NCBI GenBank assembly: GCA_002070115.1
Contig: MWCO01000001.1
Span: 1 to 64,000, forward strand
Length of the DNA: 64,000 nt
Source: Deltaproteobacteria bacterium ADurb.Bin207
GTDB taxonomy: Bacteria; Myxococcota_A; Polyangia; Polyangiales; Polyangiaceae
Direction: 5' to 3'
Shown: piece after piece, positions 8,201 to 16,917 of the stretch
Position numbering within the stretch: the first letter of the stretch is position 1
Layout: each line of letters opens with the position of its first letter
The notes under the pieces: model-generated
What the model saw: the letters and a program-made list of their open reading frames with translations, nothing else
Database searches by the model: none
Told to the model about the DNA's origin: nothing
Program-made: the position numbers and the translations under genes

Positions 8201-10378
8201 GTGAAGCGAATATTTGGGATAACGTGCTTGGCCTGTGGCTGCCTTGGGCTTGGCTGTCATGGTGGCGTCCATGGCAACGCGCAAACCTCTTCTGCCATCC
8301 GTTCCACAACGGCATCGATGGTCGCATCGTCGACTCCGCCCGACGAATCAACTCCACCGCTATCGTTTTCCTCCGATGAGGGGATGTGGTTGTTGAACCA
8401 CTTTCCTTCCGAAGTCCTAGAGCGCCGACATGGCTTCGCACCCACCCAGGCCTGGCTCGATGAAGTGATGCGCTCTTCCGTGCGTTTGGCCCGAGGCTGT
8501 TCCGGTAGTTTTGTCTCCTCGCGCGGCTTGGTCATGACCAATCATCACTGCGCCGTGGGTTGCATCCAGCAGTTGTCGACTACCCGCAAAGACTACATAA
8601 AAAGCGGTTTCACCGCGAAACAGGCAACCGATGAACCGCGTTGCCCGGAGATGGAAATCAATCAACTCATCGAGATCACGGATGTCACCGATCGTGTGAA
8701 TGAAGCGACGAAAGGGTTGGACGAGACAAAGGCCAATGATGCGCGCAAACAGCAAATGTCGGCCATCGAGAAATCCTGTGCTACGAGCGATGCCCTTCGA
8801 TGTGATGTGGTCACGCTATTTCAAGGTGGGCGCTATCATTTGTACAAGTATCGTCGGTATCAGGACGTGCGCTTGGTGTTTGCTCCCGAAGTGTCGATAG
8901 CGTTTTTCGGTGGCGATCCCGACAACTTCAACTTCCCCCGTTACGACCTCGATGTGACGTTTCTTCGGGTGTATGAGAACGGCAAGCCAGCTTCCACGCC
9001 CTCGCATTTTCGCTGGTCTCCTCATGGCGCCGAGCAGGGGCAGTTGACCTTCGTATCCGGTCATCCCGGTCGGACGTCACGCATGTCGACCGTATCTCAA
9101 CTTGCTTATATGCGAGATCATGGCGTGCCCGCGGTGCTGATGCGATGGCTCGAGATTCGCGGGGCGGTGCGTGAGTTTCAGAAGCGTGGTGTGGAGCAAG
9201 CGCGGGTTTCTGGCACGACTTTGTTTGGCGCGGAAAACGCGATCAAAGCGCTTCGTGGGCGGCAGCAAGCGCTGCTCGATCCGATGTTCTTCTCCCAGTT
9301 GCAACAGAAAGAAAACCAATTGCGGGATCGAGTCAAAGCCGATGCGGATCTCGAGGCCAAGTATGGGGATGCCTGGGATCGAATTGCCGCGGTGCAAGCG
9401 GCGAAGCAACGATTGGCGAATGAATACGCGTTGGTGGAAGCAGGGCAGGGGTTTTGGTCCACGTTGATGGATCATGCGCGAAAGATTGTGCGCGCGTCCG
9501 ATGAGTTGCCCAAACCCAATGAGCAACGCCTTCGTGAATATGCGGATTCGAATCTCCCCGCCCTCCAGCAGGAGCTGTTTTCCACCGCACCCATCCACCA
9601 AGAATTCGAGGAAATGAAACTTGCGTTGTCGCTCACTCGGTTACGGGAATTGCTCGGTACCGACCATCCTGTCGTCAAAGCAGCCCTGGGAAATGAATCC
9701 CCTGAGCAAGTGGCAAAAAAAACAATCGCCGGCACCAAACTCACCCATGTCGACGAACGCAAGCGGCTATACGAAAGCGGAAAGACCGCTGTGCAAGCCT
9801 CTTCCGATGCGGCGATCGTGCTGGCTCGAACCATCGACCCGTGGGCTCGCCAGATCCGAGAACGCTTCGAACAACAAGTGGAAGCCGTCGAAACACGAAA
9901 CGCCGAACGAATTGCCGCGGCGCGATTTGCCGTGTTCGGCACGAGCGTGTACCCCGATGCCACCTTTTCTTTGCGCCTGGCTTTTGGTGTGGTGCAGGGA
10001 TGGACCGAAAACGGACAGCAAGTCGGTCCCTTCACGACCATGGCCGGCGCTTTCGAACGACATACCGGCGCGCCTCCCTTCGACCTTCCCGCATCATGGT
10101 TGACCGCTAAAAGCAAAATCAATGGCTCCACCCCCATGAACCTCGTCTCCACCCACGACATCATCGGTGGCAATTCCGGTTCACCCATGTTCGATACGCA
10201 GCGGCAGATCGTCGGATTGATCTTCGATGGCAACATCCATTCCCTTGGCGGGGATTATGCCTATGACCCGCGCTCGAACCGCGCTGTTTCCGTGCATAGC
10301 TCGGCCATCCTGGAAGCCCTCGACAAGGTATACGATGCCCGTTCGTTGCGTGAGGAGCTATTGGAAAATAACCAATAA
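8201..10378 (+). CDS. S46-family peptidase (dipeptidyl-peptidase 7/11 type), lipoprotein
   Basis: S46 enzymes are serine exopeptidases that release dipeptides from the N-terminus of peptides in the periplasm or at the cell surface. This 725-residue protein has the family blocks in order: DEGMWLLNHFP near the N-terminus, the catalytic-His block MTNHHC (residues ~113-117), the Asp block FFGGDPDNFNFPRYDLD, and the catalytic-Ser block GGNSGSP with Ser659. Start: the GTG at 8201 has a GCGAGG about 7 bases upstream and opens a signal peptide with a Cys (LGLGC) consistent with lipidation. The upstream ATG at 8141 would add 20 non-signal residues. Substrate preference cannot be told from the sequence. 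Confidence 0.9.
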   Translation: MKRIFGITCLACGCLGLGCHGGVHGNAQTSSAIRSTTASMVASSTPPDESTPPLSFSSDEGMWLLNHFPSEVLERRHGFAPTQAWLDEVMRSSVRLARGCSGSFVSSRGLVMTNHHCAVGCIQQLSTTRKDYIKSGFTAKQATDEPRCPEMEINQLIEITDVTDRVNEATKGLDETKANDARKQQMSAIEKSCATSDALRCDVVTLFQGGRYHLYKYRRYQDVRLVFAPEVSIAFFGGDPDNFNFPRYDLDVTFLRVYENGKPASTPSHFRWSPHGAEQGQLTFVSGHPGRTSRMSTVSQLAYMRDHGVPAVLMRWLEIRGAVREFQKRGVEQARVSGTTLFGAENAIKALRGRQQALLDPMFFSQLQQKENQLRDRVKADADLEAKYGDAWDRIAAVQAAKQRLANEYALVEAGQGFWSTLMDHARKIVRASDELPKPNEQRLREYADSNLPALQQELFSTAPIHQEFEEMKLALSLTRLRELLGTDHPVVKAALGNESPEQVAKKTIAGTKLTHVDERKRLYESGKTAVQASSDAAIVLARTIDPWARQIRERFEQQVEAVETRNAERIAAARFAVFGTSVYPDATFSLRLAFGVVQGWTENGQQVGPFTTMAGAFERHTGAPPFDLPASWLTAKSKINGSTPMNLVSTHDIIGGNSGSPMFDTQRQIVGLIFDGNIHSLGGDYAYDPRSNRAVSVHSSAILEALDKVYDARSLREELLENNQ

Positions 10379-10381
10379 ATA

Positions 10382-10393
10382 CAATATGTTGTC
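10382..10393 (+). repeat. Short AT-rich motif shared with an inverted copy at 61587
   Basis: The 12-mer CAATATGTTGTC lies just after the S46 peptidase stop, between two convergent genes. A near-identical copy (CAATATGTTATC, minus strand) lies between two other convergent genes at 61587-61598. This is a weak, short similarity that may be chance. Confidence 0.2.
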
Positions 10394-10462
10394 GCTCGGT
10401 TGCCAAGACGGCGCCAGCGTGGACTAGGCCCGCACGAACACCGAACCGAATCATTACCTCGG

Positions 10463-11365
10463 CTACCACGTGACGAGTACCGCTCCTACGAATGCCATGG
10501 CGACGGCCGCGCCTTTTCGTAAGGTGACTTTTTCTTTTAAAAAGATGGCGGCGAGCAAGACGACAAATAGCGTGCTGGTTTGATTGAGTATGCTTGCGAT
10601 GCTGGCCAACGTGAGTTTCAACCCAGCAATCCATGTGATCATCGCAAGATAACAGCCGATGATGCCTGCGGGTACAGCGACGCGCCAATGGCGACTGGGG
10701 CGAAGAATCGCGAGCACACTTGCGCGATGCCGCGGCAGAAGTCCTTGGATGGCGATAAAAGCGGTTCCGGCGACGAGGCGCATGGTGGTCACCCACCATG
10801 CTTGCGCGTGCTCGAGTACGGGTTTGGCGATCACGAGTCCGACGGCCATGAGAAACATGCCGAGTACGCCAAGAGCCACGCCCACGGTGATTTGTTTTCG
10901 GGATTGTGGTTCGGAGGGCAGCGAAGGATCCCACGTTCCTACCAAGATAGCCGCGGTCATGATGAGCATCGCTACGAGCACCGCGCTCGAAATCGATTCC
11001 TGCAAATAGACGAAGGCGCAAAGGATGACGAACGGACTGTAGAGGCTATCGACGATTGCGGTATTGCCTGCCCCGAGGCGATTGAGGCTTGCGAAAAACA
11101 GCGAATCGGCGATGCCAATGCCGACGATGCCGCTGATGGCGAGTGTCAGCAGATCGGTGGGTGTCGTTCCTTCGGGATAGAAGGACACGCCAACCAGCGG
11201 CAGCGTGATGAAGAACAGCACGAGCCCCACCAAATTCTTGAATAAATTCAAGGCAATGGGTTCGATTCGTTGCCCGCTCACCCGAAACAGGATGACACCA
11301 ACAGCCCAGATGAGCGCACAACCGAGCGAGAACAACTCGCCTTCGGATAAAAATCCAAGGGACAT
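10463..11365 (-). CDS. EamA/DMT-family transporter
   Basis: This 300-residue membrane protein has about ten hydrophobic segments in two repeated halves, the pattern of drug/metabolite transporters of the EamA family. The first repeat begins LFSLGCALIWAVGVILFR and ends with the segment around SLNRLGAGNTAIVDSLYSPF; the second ends ASIASILNQTSTLFVVLLAAIFLKEKV, a typical EamA C-terminal motif. The substrate cannot be predicted. It is oriented against the S46 gene. Confidence 0.85.
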   Translation of the reverse strand: MSLGFLSEGELFSLGCALIWAVGVILFRVSGQRIEPIALNLFKNLVGLVLFFITLPLVGVSFYPEGTTPTDLLTLAISGIVGIGIADSLFFASLNRLGAGNTAIVDSLYSPFVILCAFVYLQESISSAVLVAMLIMTAAILVGTWDPSLPSEPQSRKQITVGVALGVLGMFLMAVGLVIAKPVLEHAQAWWVTTMRLVAGTAFIAIQGLLPRHRASVLAILRPSRHWRVAVPAGIIGCYLAMITWIAGLKLTLASIASILNQTSTLFVVLLAAIFLKEKVTLRKGAAVAMAFVGAVLVTW

Positions 11366-11424
11366 CGAGGTTGGGGCGTACCGGTTTCACTTGATGAAAA
11401 CAAGTGAATCCATGGGGGGTTCGC

Positions 11425-12480
11425 TTACTTCCAGAATCGCCACCACTGCGATTCCGTCTTGTCTTGCTCGGGGGAATGGGCGCCGACGAGATTGTCGTGC
11501 AAGTCGATGAGGGAGGCTCGCTGGGAGGCAGATTCGACCAACGCATCGTGATCGATCTCGAGCGCTGGCGCGATCGCGTCCCGAAATCGATTTCTCTGCG
11601 CCTCATTGAGGCTAGCCATTCGAGAAAGAGCATTGGTGACATGGCGCGCGATAGCGCGATGTCCGTTGGCATCGACGCCGCGATTTCTGAGTTGCGTGAG
11701 TTCGTGATGGATGGCGCGTAACCGTGCTTCCGGTCCTGCTCGTTGGCTGAGCGTGCGCGCCGCAGCCACCAGTTGTGTCATCTCGGAAAGGTGCTGTTCG
11801 TAGCTGTCGATCCAGAAGATGCCGCCCATGGCACCCAGAAAATAACCCATCACCCGACTCGACCCGAGCCGGTGTTGCACCACCCATTGGTCCACGGCGC
11901 CCAGAAAACCCGGCAGCTTGTCTCCCGCGAGGGAATTGAGCTGTGGTGGACCTTCCTGGAGTTCTGCGAGCATCAAGTAGCATTCCAACCCACGCTCCGC
12001 GTAGGCGCGAAAACGGCTCAGTCGTCCCGACGCCGCCTTCACCACCTCCATGACGTGCGCCTCGTCCATCCCAAGCGCCGGCGCTAAAAGATCGCGCAAA
12101 AAAGACTCCTCATTATCCGAAATCACATCGTCCGCGACCACGATCGCCACACTAGACTGCAATATTTCCTGGGCAAGATGCGGACGAATCGTGGGATCTT
12201 CTTGCTCAAACAGCTCCTCCAGCTTGCGGATGACCCTGCGGACCGCTTGATCAATCCCATGTTTTTCAATGGAACGAGTCAACTCGTCGACTTGTCGCCG
12301 ATTGTCCTTTTCGTCCCACTTCGCAAGGTTGAGCAAGGAAAGCGTCATGCGTTCGGCTGGCGCAAGAACACTGTCGATATAGGCCAAGACGACTTGCAGC
12401 TCGAGGAAGGCTGTTTCCCACGCCTCGACGCGGTCGGGGCTCTTGGGGTGATGTTGGGAAACCAGCAGCGAGAACGACAT
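11425..12480 (-). CDS. TerB-like domain protein
   Basis: The 351-residue protein appears cytosolic and largely helical. Two regions look like TerB (tellurite-resistance-type) helical domains: LAYIDSVLAPAERMTLSLLN near residue 35, and IVVADDVISDNEESFLRDLL near residue 115, which has the acidic metal-binding look of that fold. I start at the ATG at 12480, which has GGGAGG 5 bases upstream; an ATG six codons earlier is weaker. The C-terminal half is helical and unassigned. The role is unknown; TerB-like proteins often act in stress responses. Confidence 0.55.
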   Translation of the reverse strand: MSFSLLVSQHHPKSPDRVEAWETAFLELQVVLAYIDSVLAPAERMTLSLLNLAKWDEKDNRRQVDELTRSIEKHGIDQAVRRVIRKLEELFEQEDPTIRPHLAQEILQSSVAIVVADDVISDNEESFLRDLLAPALGMDEAHVMEVVKAASGRLSRFRAYAERGLECYLMLAELQEGPPQLNSLAGDKLPGFLGAVDQWVVQHRLGSSRVMGYFLGAMGGIFWIDSYEQHLSEMTQLVAAARTLSQRAGPEARLRAIHHELTQLRNRGVDANGHRAIARHVTNALSRMASLNEAQRNRFRDAIAPALEIDHDALVESASQRASLIDLHDNLVGAHSPEQDKTESQWWRFWK

Positions 12481-12564
12481 ATGAGCCTCCCATGACACGG
12501 ACCATCGCTGTCCTGCCCATCATAATCGGGCGTGGAAGAGCAAACAATGACCCGTGGACCACCC

Positions 12565-12589
12565 GGCAAAACAAGCAGCAACCCTTGCT
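12565..12589 (-). terminator. Weak candidate intrinsic terminator after the cystathionine gamma-lyase gene
   Basis: On the minus strand, AGCAA-GGG-TTGCT forms a short five-pair hairpin a few bases after the stop codon and is followed by GCTTGTTTT. The stem is short, so this is tentative. Confidence 0.3.
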
Positions 12590-12593
12590 CCCA

Positions 12594-13748
12594 TCAATCC
12601 CGAAACGCCCGCTCCAGGTCCTCACGAAGATCTTCGACCGCTTCGATTCCGACCGATAGCCGAATGAGCCCATCATCGATCCCGAGCTTCGCACGCTCTT
12701 CCGGCGCCACCGAAGCATGCGTCATGATCGCTGGATGCTCGATCAAACTTTCGACTCCCCCCAGCGATTCGGCGAGGGAAAACACCCGACACGATGAAAT
12801 CACGCGGGCGGCTTGCTCGAGATTGGCGTCGAGGCGCAACGTGATCATGCCACCAAATCCGCTCATCTGTTTGCGAGCGAGTTCATGTTGCGGATGCGAT
12901 GTAAGCCCTGGATAGATAACGATTTTTACGCGGGGATGAGTCTCCAGCCACGTCGCCAATTCCAGCGCGTTGGATTGATGGCGATCCATGCGCACATGAA
13001 GAGTCTTAAGCCCCCGCAGCACCAAAAATGAATCCATCGGTCCCAAAATGGCGCCCGCCGAGTTCTGGATGAACGCAAGCCGATCACGAAGCGCCTCATC
13101 GTTCGTAACCAGCAGACCTCCCACCACGTCGGAATGACCGTTCAGGTACTTCGTCGCGCTATGAACCACGATATCCGCGCCAAGGGCGAGCGGCTTTTGA
13201 AAATACGGAGTCATGAAGGTGTTGTCGACGACCAGAGGGATGCCGCGCTGCTTGCAGGACCGCGCGGTGGCCTCGAGATCGACGAGTTTGAGCAAGGGAT
13301 TGGTAGGGGACTCGACCCACACCAATCGCGTTCGATCAGTCAGCGCTGCCTCGAGTTCGCCCGGTCTGGACAGATCCGCAAACGTAAAATCGATGCCGTG
13401 GCGTGCCCACACTTTTTCGAATAATCGTCGGGTTCCACCGTAGACGTCGTCCATGCTCACCACGTGATCGCCCGACGACAACAGATGCATGACCGCATCG
13501 GTGGTGGCGCAACCGGAGCTGAAAGCAAGGCCGTGGCGACCGCCTTCGAGAGCGGCCACGCAGGCTTCGAGCGCGGCGCGCGTTGGATTCTGCGTTCGAG
13601 AATACTCGTATCCCTTATGTTTTCCCGGTGCTTCCTGCACGAAGGTCGAGGTCTGGAAAACGGGCGTCATGATGGCTCCCGTGGTCGGATCGGGCGATTG
13701 TCCCGCATGGATGGCGTTGGTCTCGAATCGCATGATGACCTCTTTCAT
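12594..13748 (-). CDS. Cystathionine gamma-lyase / gamma-synthase family enzyme
   Basis: This 384-residue fold-type I PLP enzyme belongs to the Cys/Met metabolism family. Seen are YEYSRTQNPTRAALE, the GLAFSSGCATT cofactor-binding loop, DDVYGGTRRLF and the PLP lysine in SATKYLNGHSDVVGG. The family contains both gamma-synthase (methionine synthesis) and gamma-lyase (cysteine from cystathionine), and sequence alone does not separate them. Its start overlaps the stop of a cystathionine beta-synthase gene (ATGA), so gamma-lyase in a reverse transsulfuration pathway is the more likely role. Confidence 0.88.
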   Translation of the reverse strand: MKEVIMRFETNAIHAGQSPDPTTGAIMTPVFQTSTFVQEAPGKHKGYEYSRTQNPTRAALEACVAALEGGRHGLAFSSGCATTDAVMHLLSSGDHVVSMDDVYGGTRRLFEKVWARHGIDFTFADLSRPGELEAALTDRTRLVWVESPTNPLLKLVDLEATARSCKQRGIPLVVDNTFMTPYFQKPLALGADIVVHSATKYLNGHSDVVGGLLVTNDEALRDRLAFIQNSAGAILGPMDSFLVLRGLKTLHVRMDRHQSNALELATWLETHPRVKIVIYPGLTSHPQHELARKQMSGFGGMITLRLDANLEQAARVISSCRVFSLAESLGGVESLIEHPAIMTHASVAPEERAKLGIDDGLIRLSVGIEAVEDLREDLERAFRD

Positions 13749-15103
13749 CGCGGTGGGTTGGCAAGATGGGTGATCAAATCGATCTTGGTGACGATGCCGA
13801 TGACGCGCCCGTCCTCGATCACGACCGCGACGTTATCGTCGGCCAATACTTTTTCGACTTCATGAATCGGTGTGCGTAGCGATACGACGCCTTGCAGCGC
13901 GGCAGGTTCGATCGGCTGATCGAGATTTCGATCGCCCGAAAGCAAGGAACCAAGCACGTCGGACTCATGGACCATGCCCACGGCGCGCCCTTGCCCATTG
14001 ACGATAGGTAGCTGGGAAAAGCCGTGTTTTTGCATTCGCAGGACAACCTGCCGCGTGGACTCTCCCACGGTCGCCACGACAACCGGCGGTTTGTCCTGCA
14101 GCAGATGCTCCACGCGGGCCACCGAGGGATCCGGTTCGAGAAAGCCCATGTCCCGCATCCATTCGTCCGAATAAAACTTCGAAATATATGCGCGTCCCCC
14201 ATCGGGAAGGATCGCCACCACAACCTTCCCCGGACCTGCTTCTTTTGCGATTTGCAGAGCCACATGCACGGCGGCTCCCGCCGATCCTCCGCCGAAAATA
14301 CCTTCCTCGCGCGCAAGACGCCGCGCCGCGATGAAACATTGCCGATCGTTGACTTGCCGAACATCGTCGAGAACCGACAGATCGAGAGCAGCGCACGCCA
14401 TATCCTCGCCGATGCCTTCCACCTTGTAGACATGCGGTGTGGAAAGCTTTCCGGTGTGAAATAGGCTGTGATACACGCTGCCTTCCGGATCCACGCCTAC
14501 GTTTTTGAGGGTGGGCACTTTGTCTTTGAGAAACTTACCCGCGCCACTCATCGTGCCGCCGGTGCCCAGACCCGCGACGAAATAATCAATATTTCCCTCG
14601 GTTTGATCGAGAATCTCGGGACCCGTGGTGTGGTAGTGCGCCTCGATGTTGACGGGATTGTGGTATTGATTCGGGAAAAACGCGCCAAGCTCGCCCACCA
14701 ATCGTTTGGCCGTCTCGTAATAACTGTCTGGATGATCCGCGGGAACGTTCGTGGGGCAGATATGAACTTCCGCTCCAAACGCTTTGAGCGTGTTGACCTT
14801 TTCCGCGCTCATTTTGTCGGGAATGGTGAATACACACCGATATCCTTTGAGCGCGGCAGCCATGGCGAGCCCAACGCCCGTGTTGCCCGACGTATTTTCG
14901 ACGATGACGCCGCCGGGCCGTAGCTTTCCTTCCCGCTCGGCCTTCTCCAAAATATACAACGCCATACGGTCTTTGATCGAACCCCCCGGATTCATGTATT
15001 CCGGCTTGACTAAAACCGTGGCGTCGCGCGGCCCTACCATTCGACTAAGCCGAACCAGCGGCGTGCGGCCAATCGCGCGTAAAATATTGTCGTGATAAGA
15101 CAC
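13745..15103 (-). CDS. Cystathionine beta-synthase with C-terminal CBS pair
   Basis: This fold-type II PLP enzyme condenses homocysteine with serine (or an activated serine) to cystathionine. The catalytic domain has IGRTPLVRL, the PLP lysine in NPGGSIKDRMALY, the SGNTGVGLA phosphate loop and the GGGSAG block. Residues ~330-452 hold two CBS motifs (VGESTRQVVLRMQKHGFSQ and TPIHEVEKVLADDNVAVVIE), as in enzymes regulated by adenosyl ligands. I start at the GTG at 15103, with GGAG 8 bases upstream; the frame extends 51 codons further but would overlap the divergent epimerase gene. It is translationally coupled to the gamma-lyase. Confidence 0.92.
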   Translation of the reverse strand: MSYHDNILRAIGRTPLVRLSRMVGPRDATVLVKPEYMNPGGSIKDRMALYILEKAEREGKLRPGGVIVENTSGNTGVGLAMAAALKGYRCVFTIPDKMSAEKVNTLKAFGAEVHICPTNVPADHPDSYYETAKRLVGELGAFFPNQYHNPVNIEAHYHTTGPEILDQTEGNIDYFVAGLGTGGTMSGAGKFLKDKVPTLKNVGVDPEGSVYHSLFHTGKLSTPHVYKVEGIGEDMACAALDLSVLDDVRQVNDRQCFIAARRLAREEGIFGGGSAGAAVHVALQIAKEAGPGKVVVAILPDGGRAYISKFYSDEWMRDMGFLEPDPSVARVEHLLQDKPPVVVATVGESTRQVVLRMQKHGFSQLPIVNGQGRAVGMVHESDVLGSLLSGDRNLDQPIEPAALQGVVSLRTPIHEVEKVLADDNVAVVIEDGRVIGIVTKIDLITHLANPPR

Positions 15104-15243
15104 TGCCGTTTCTCCTGTCCCGAAGATGTCCGCTCCCTGGGGCTCGACCCTTCGAGCGTCAACCGCCGACGATACACCTGCCACGGTCGAATCCCCGTTC
15201 TTGGAGGTGTTCACCGACAGCGGTGATGCTATGACGCGCCTCG

Positions 15244-16233
15244 ATGGATACTCCACGTCTCGAAGGAAAAGCCCTCATCACCGGCGCTAGCGGATTCATT
15301 GGGGGACGATTGCGCGACACCCTGATCGACCAAGGCGTCGATGTCATCGCCGTACGACGTAAAGGCAGCCCTCCAGCGAAACGAGGCCGCTCTATCGAAT
15401 TATCGTACGATGACCGCGACGGCATCGCGCGCATGATCCGCCACGAAAAACCAGATTGGGTCTTTCACGTCGCCGGCGTCACCAAAGGCGTTACCTACGA
15501 CGATTTCCGCAACGGAAACGTCATGCCTACGAGAAATCTGCTCGAAACGGTGCGTGACGAACATCCCGCGGTCCAACGATTCGTTCATGTCTCGTCATTG
15601 ACCAGCTACGGCCCCTCCGCCCCGGACCAGCCTCATGTCGAATCGAGCCCGCGACGCCCCATCGAATACTACGGGGAGAGCAAACTCGAAGCCGAGCGCA
15701 TGGTCGAAGCGGAACACGGTGTGCCCTGGACCATCTTGCGGCCTGGCGGTGTGTACGGCCCCGGCGATGTGGATTACTTCGAATTATTCAAACAGATCGA
15801 ACGCGGTTTCGATGTGTACTTCGGAAATAAAAACCGTGTGTTTTCAGGTATTTACGTTGATGATTTCGTCTCTGCCCTCCTTTTCTCCGCGCAGCATCCG
15901 GACACGGTAGGCAAGGGGTATTTCGTTTGCGATGGCGTTCCCGTGACGTGGCAGCGTTTTCAACAGCAGATCGTCAAGGCTTCCGGAAAGCGCGTGCGCA
16001 CGCTCGATCTTCCGGAAATCATTGTGGATATCGCGGCCTTGGGAGGGGAATGGATGACCAGGCTCGACCACAAACCGCGCCTGTTCAACCGTCAAAAGGC
16101 CAAGATGGGCGCGCAGCCCGCGTGGACCTGCAAAAGCGATGCGCTGCGGGCCTTGGGCTGGACCTCAAATACCACCATCGAACAAGGGATTCCCGCAACC
16201 CTTGCCTGGTACCGCGAACACCATTGGCTTTGA
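15244..16233 (+). CDS. NAD-dependent epimerase/dehydratase family protein (extended SDR)
   Basis: The 329-residue protein has the extended short-chain dehydrogenase layout: the nucleotide-binding TGASGFIGGRL at the N-terminus, a VHVSSLTSYGPSAP segment with the catalytic Ser, and the YxxxK motif in YYGESKLEAE. GGVYGPGDVDYFELFKQIER and a substrate-binding C-domain follow. Homologues act on NDP-sugars or on hydroxysteroid-like substrates, and the sequence does not decide between them. It diverges from the cystathionine beta-synthase gene. Confidence 0.85.
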   Translation: MDTPRLEGKALITGASGFIGGRLRDTLIDQGVDVIAVRRKGSPPAKRGRSIELSYDDRDGIARMIRHEKPDWVFHVAGVTKGVTYDDFRNGNVMPTRNLLETVRDEHPAVQRFVHVSSLTSYGPSAPDQPHVESSPRRPIEYYGESKLEAERMVEAEHGVPWTILRPGGVYGPGDVDYFELFKQIERGFDVYFGNKNRVFSGIYVDDFVSALLFSAQHPDTVGKGYFVCDGVPVTWQRFQQQIVKASGKRVRTLDLPEIIVDIAALGGEWMTRLDHKPRLFNRQKAKMGAQPAWTCKSDALRALGWTSNTTIEQGIPATLAWYREHHWL

Positions 16234-16248
16234 GAGCAGGACGAACTC

Positions 16249-16848
16249 ATGTCGCATCCGTCGCACAGACGTGCTAGCTCCGACGTGTCCCGCATGACCC
16301 GCACGTCTCGGCTATTACAGGTTGCCACGATCTCCATGGTGATGATGGGGGCTGGGTCTGCCCATGCGGACGTTTCCTCCTGGCTTTTCGTGGGTGGGGG
16401 GGCGCACTGGCTGAGCGAACAGAAGAGCGGCTATGAGATCGCTCCGGCGATGCAGCTCGATCTCGGGCTCGGAACGCCACCGTCGGGACCGGTTGTCCTT
16501 GGCGTATTGACCCGTTCGCTCACGCATTTTGGTCGTGGAACCGACCTTGCCCTTGCGTTGCGGGCCACCACGCGGGAGTTTTCGAGCGGCGGTTTTGGTC
16601 TCGCCCTCGACGCCGGTGCTTACAAACGTTGGTGGGGCATGGAATCAGCCGGCCCCATGGCCTCCTTACAACTCGGCGCCCCCTACGGGTTGCAACTCTC
16701 GCTCAACGGCGCCTTGGGGTCCGACGACCATAAAACTTTTGGAATCACGTTCGGTATCGATTTGCTTCGCCTCACCGTTCATCGTCTCGCGGGAGAACAA
16801 TGGTGGAAAAACCCGCGCCCGGCATGGCGTCCGGATACCGCTCCGTAA
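16249..16848 (+). CDS. Secreted protein, probably outer-membrane beta-barrel-like
   Basis: No family is recognised. The 199-residue product has a basic N-region, a hydrophobic segment (VATISMVMMGAGSAHA) and a probable signal peptidase I site after AHA. The mature part alternates glycine/aromatic and polar residues (SWLFVGGGAHWLSE, ALALRATTREFSSGGFGLALDAGAYKRWW, GLQLSLNGALG), the pattern of amphipathic beta strands in small outer-membrane barrels. An AGGA precedes the ATG; a second ATG at 16294 would also keep the signal peptide. It follows the epimerase gene by 15 bp. Confidence 0.6.
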   Translation: MSHPSHRRASSDVSRMTRTSRLLQVATISMVMMGAGSAHADVSSWLFVGGGAHWLSEQKSGYEIAPAMQLDLGLGTPPSGPVVLGVLTRSLTHFGRGTDLALALRATTREFSSGGFGLALDAGAYKRWWGMESAGPMASLQLGAPYGLQLSLNGALGSDDHKTFGITFGIDLLRLTVHRLAGEQWWKNPRPAWRPDTAP

Positions 16849-16917
16849 TCGCCTATCCCCTTCTTTTCTCAAACGGATTGGCCCGTTCTTTCGCACGGTG
16901 ATAGCTTCCGCCGCACC

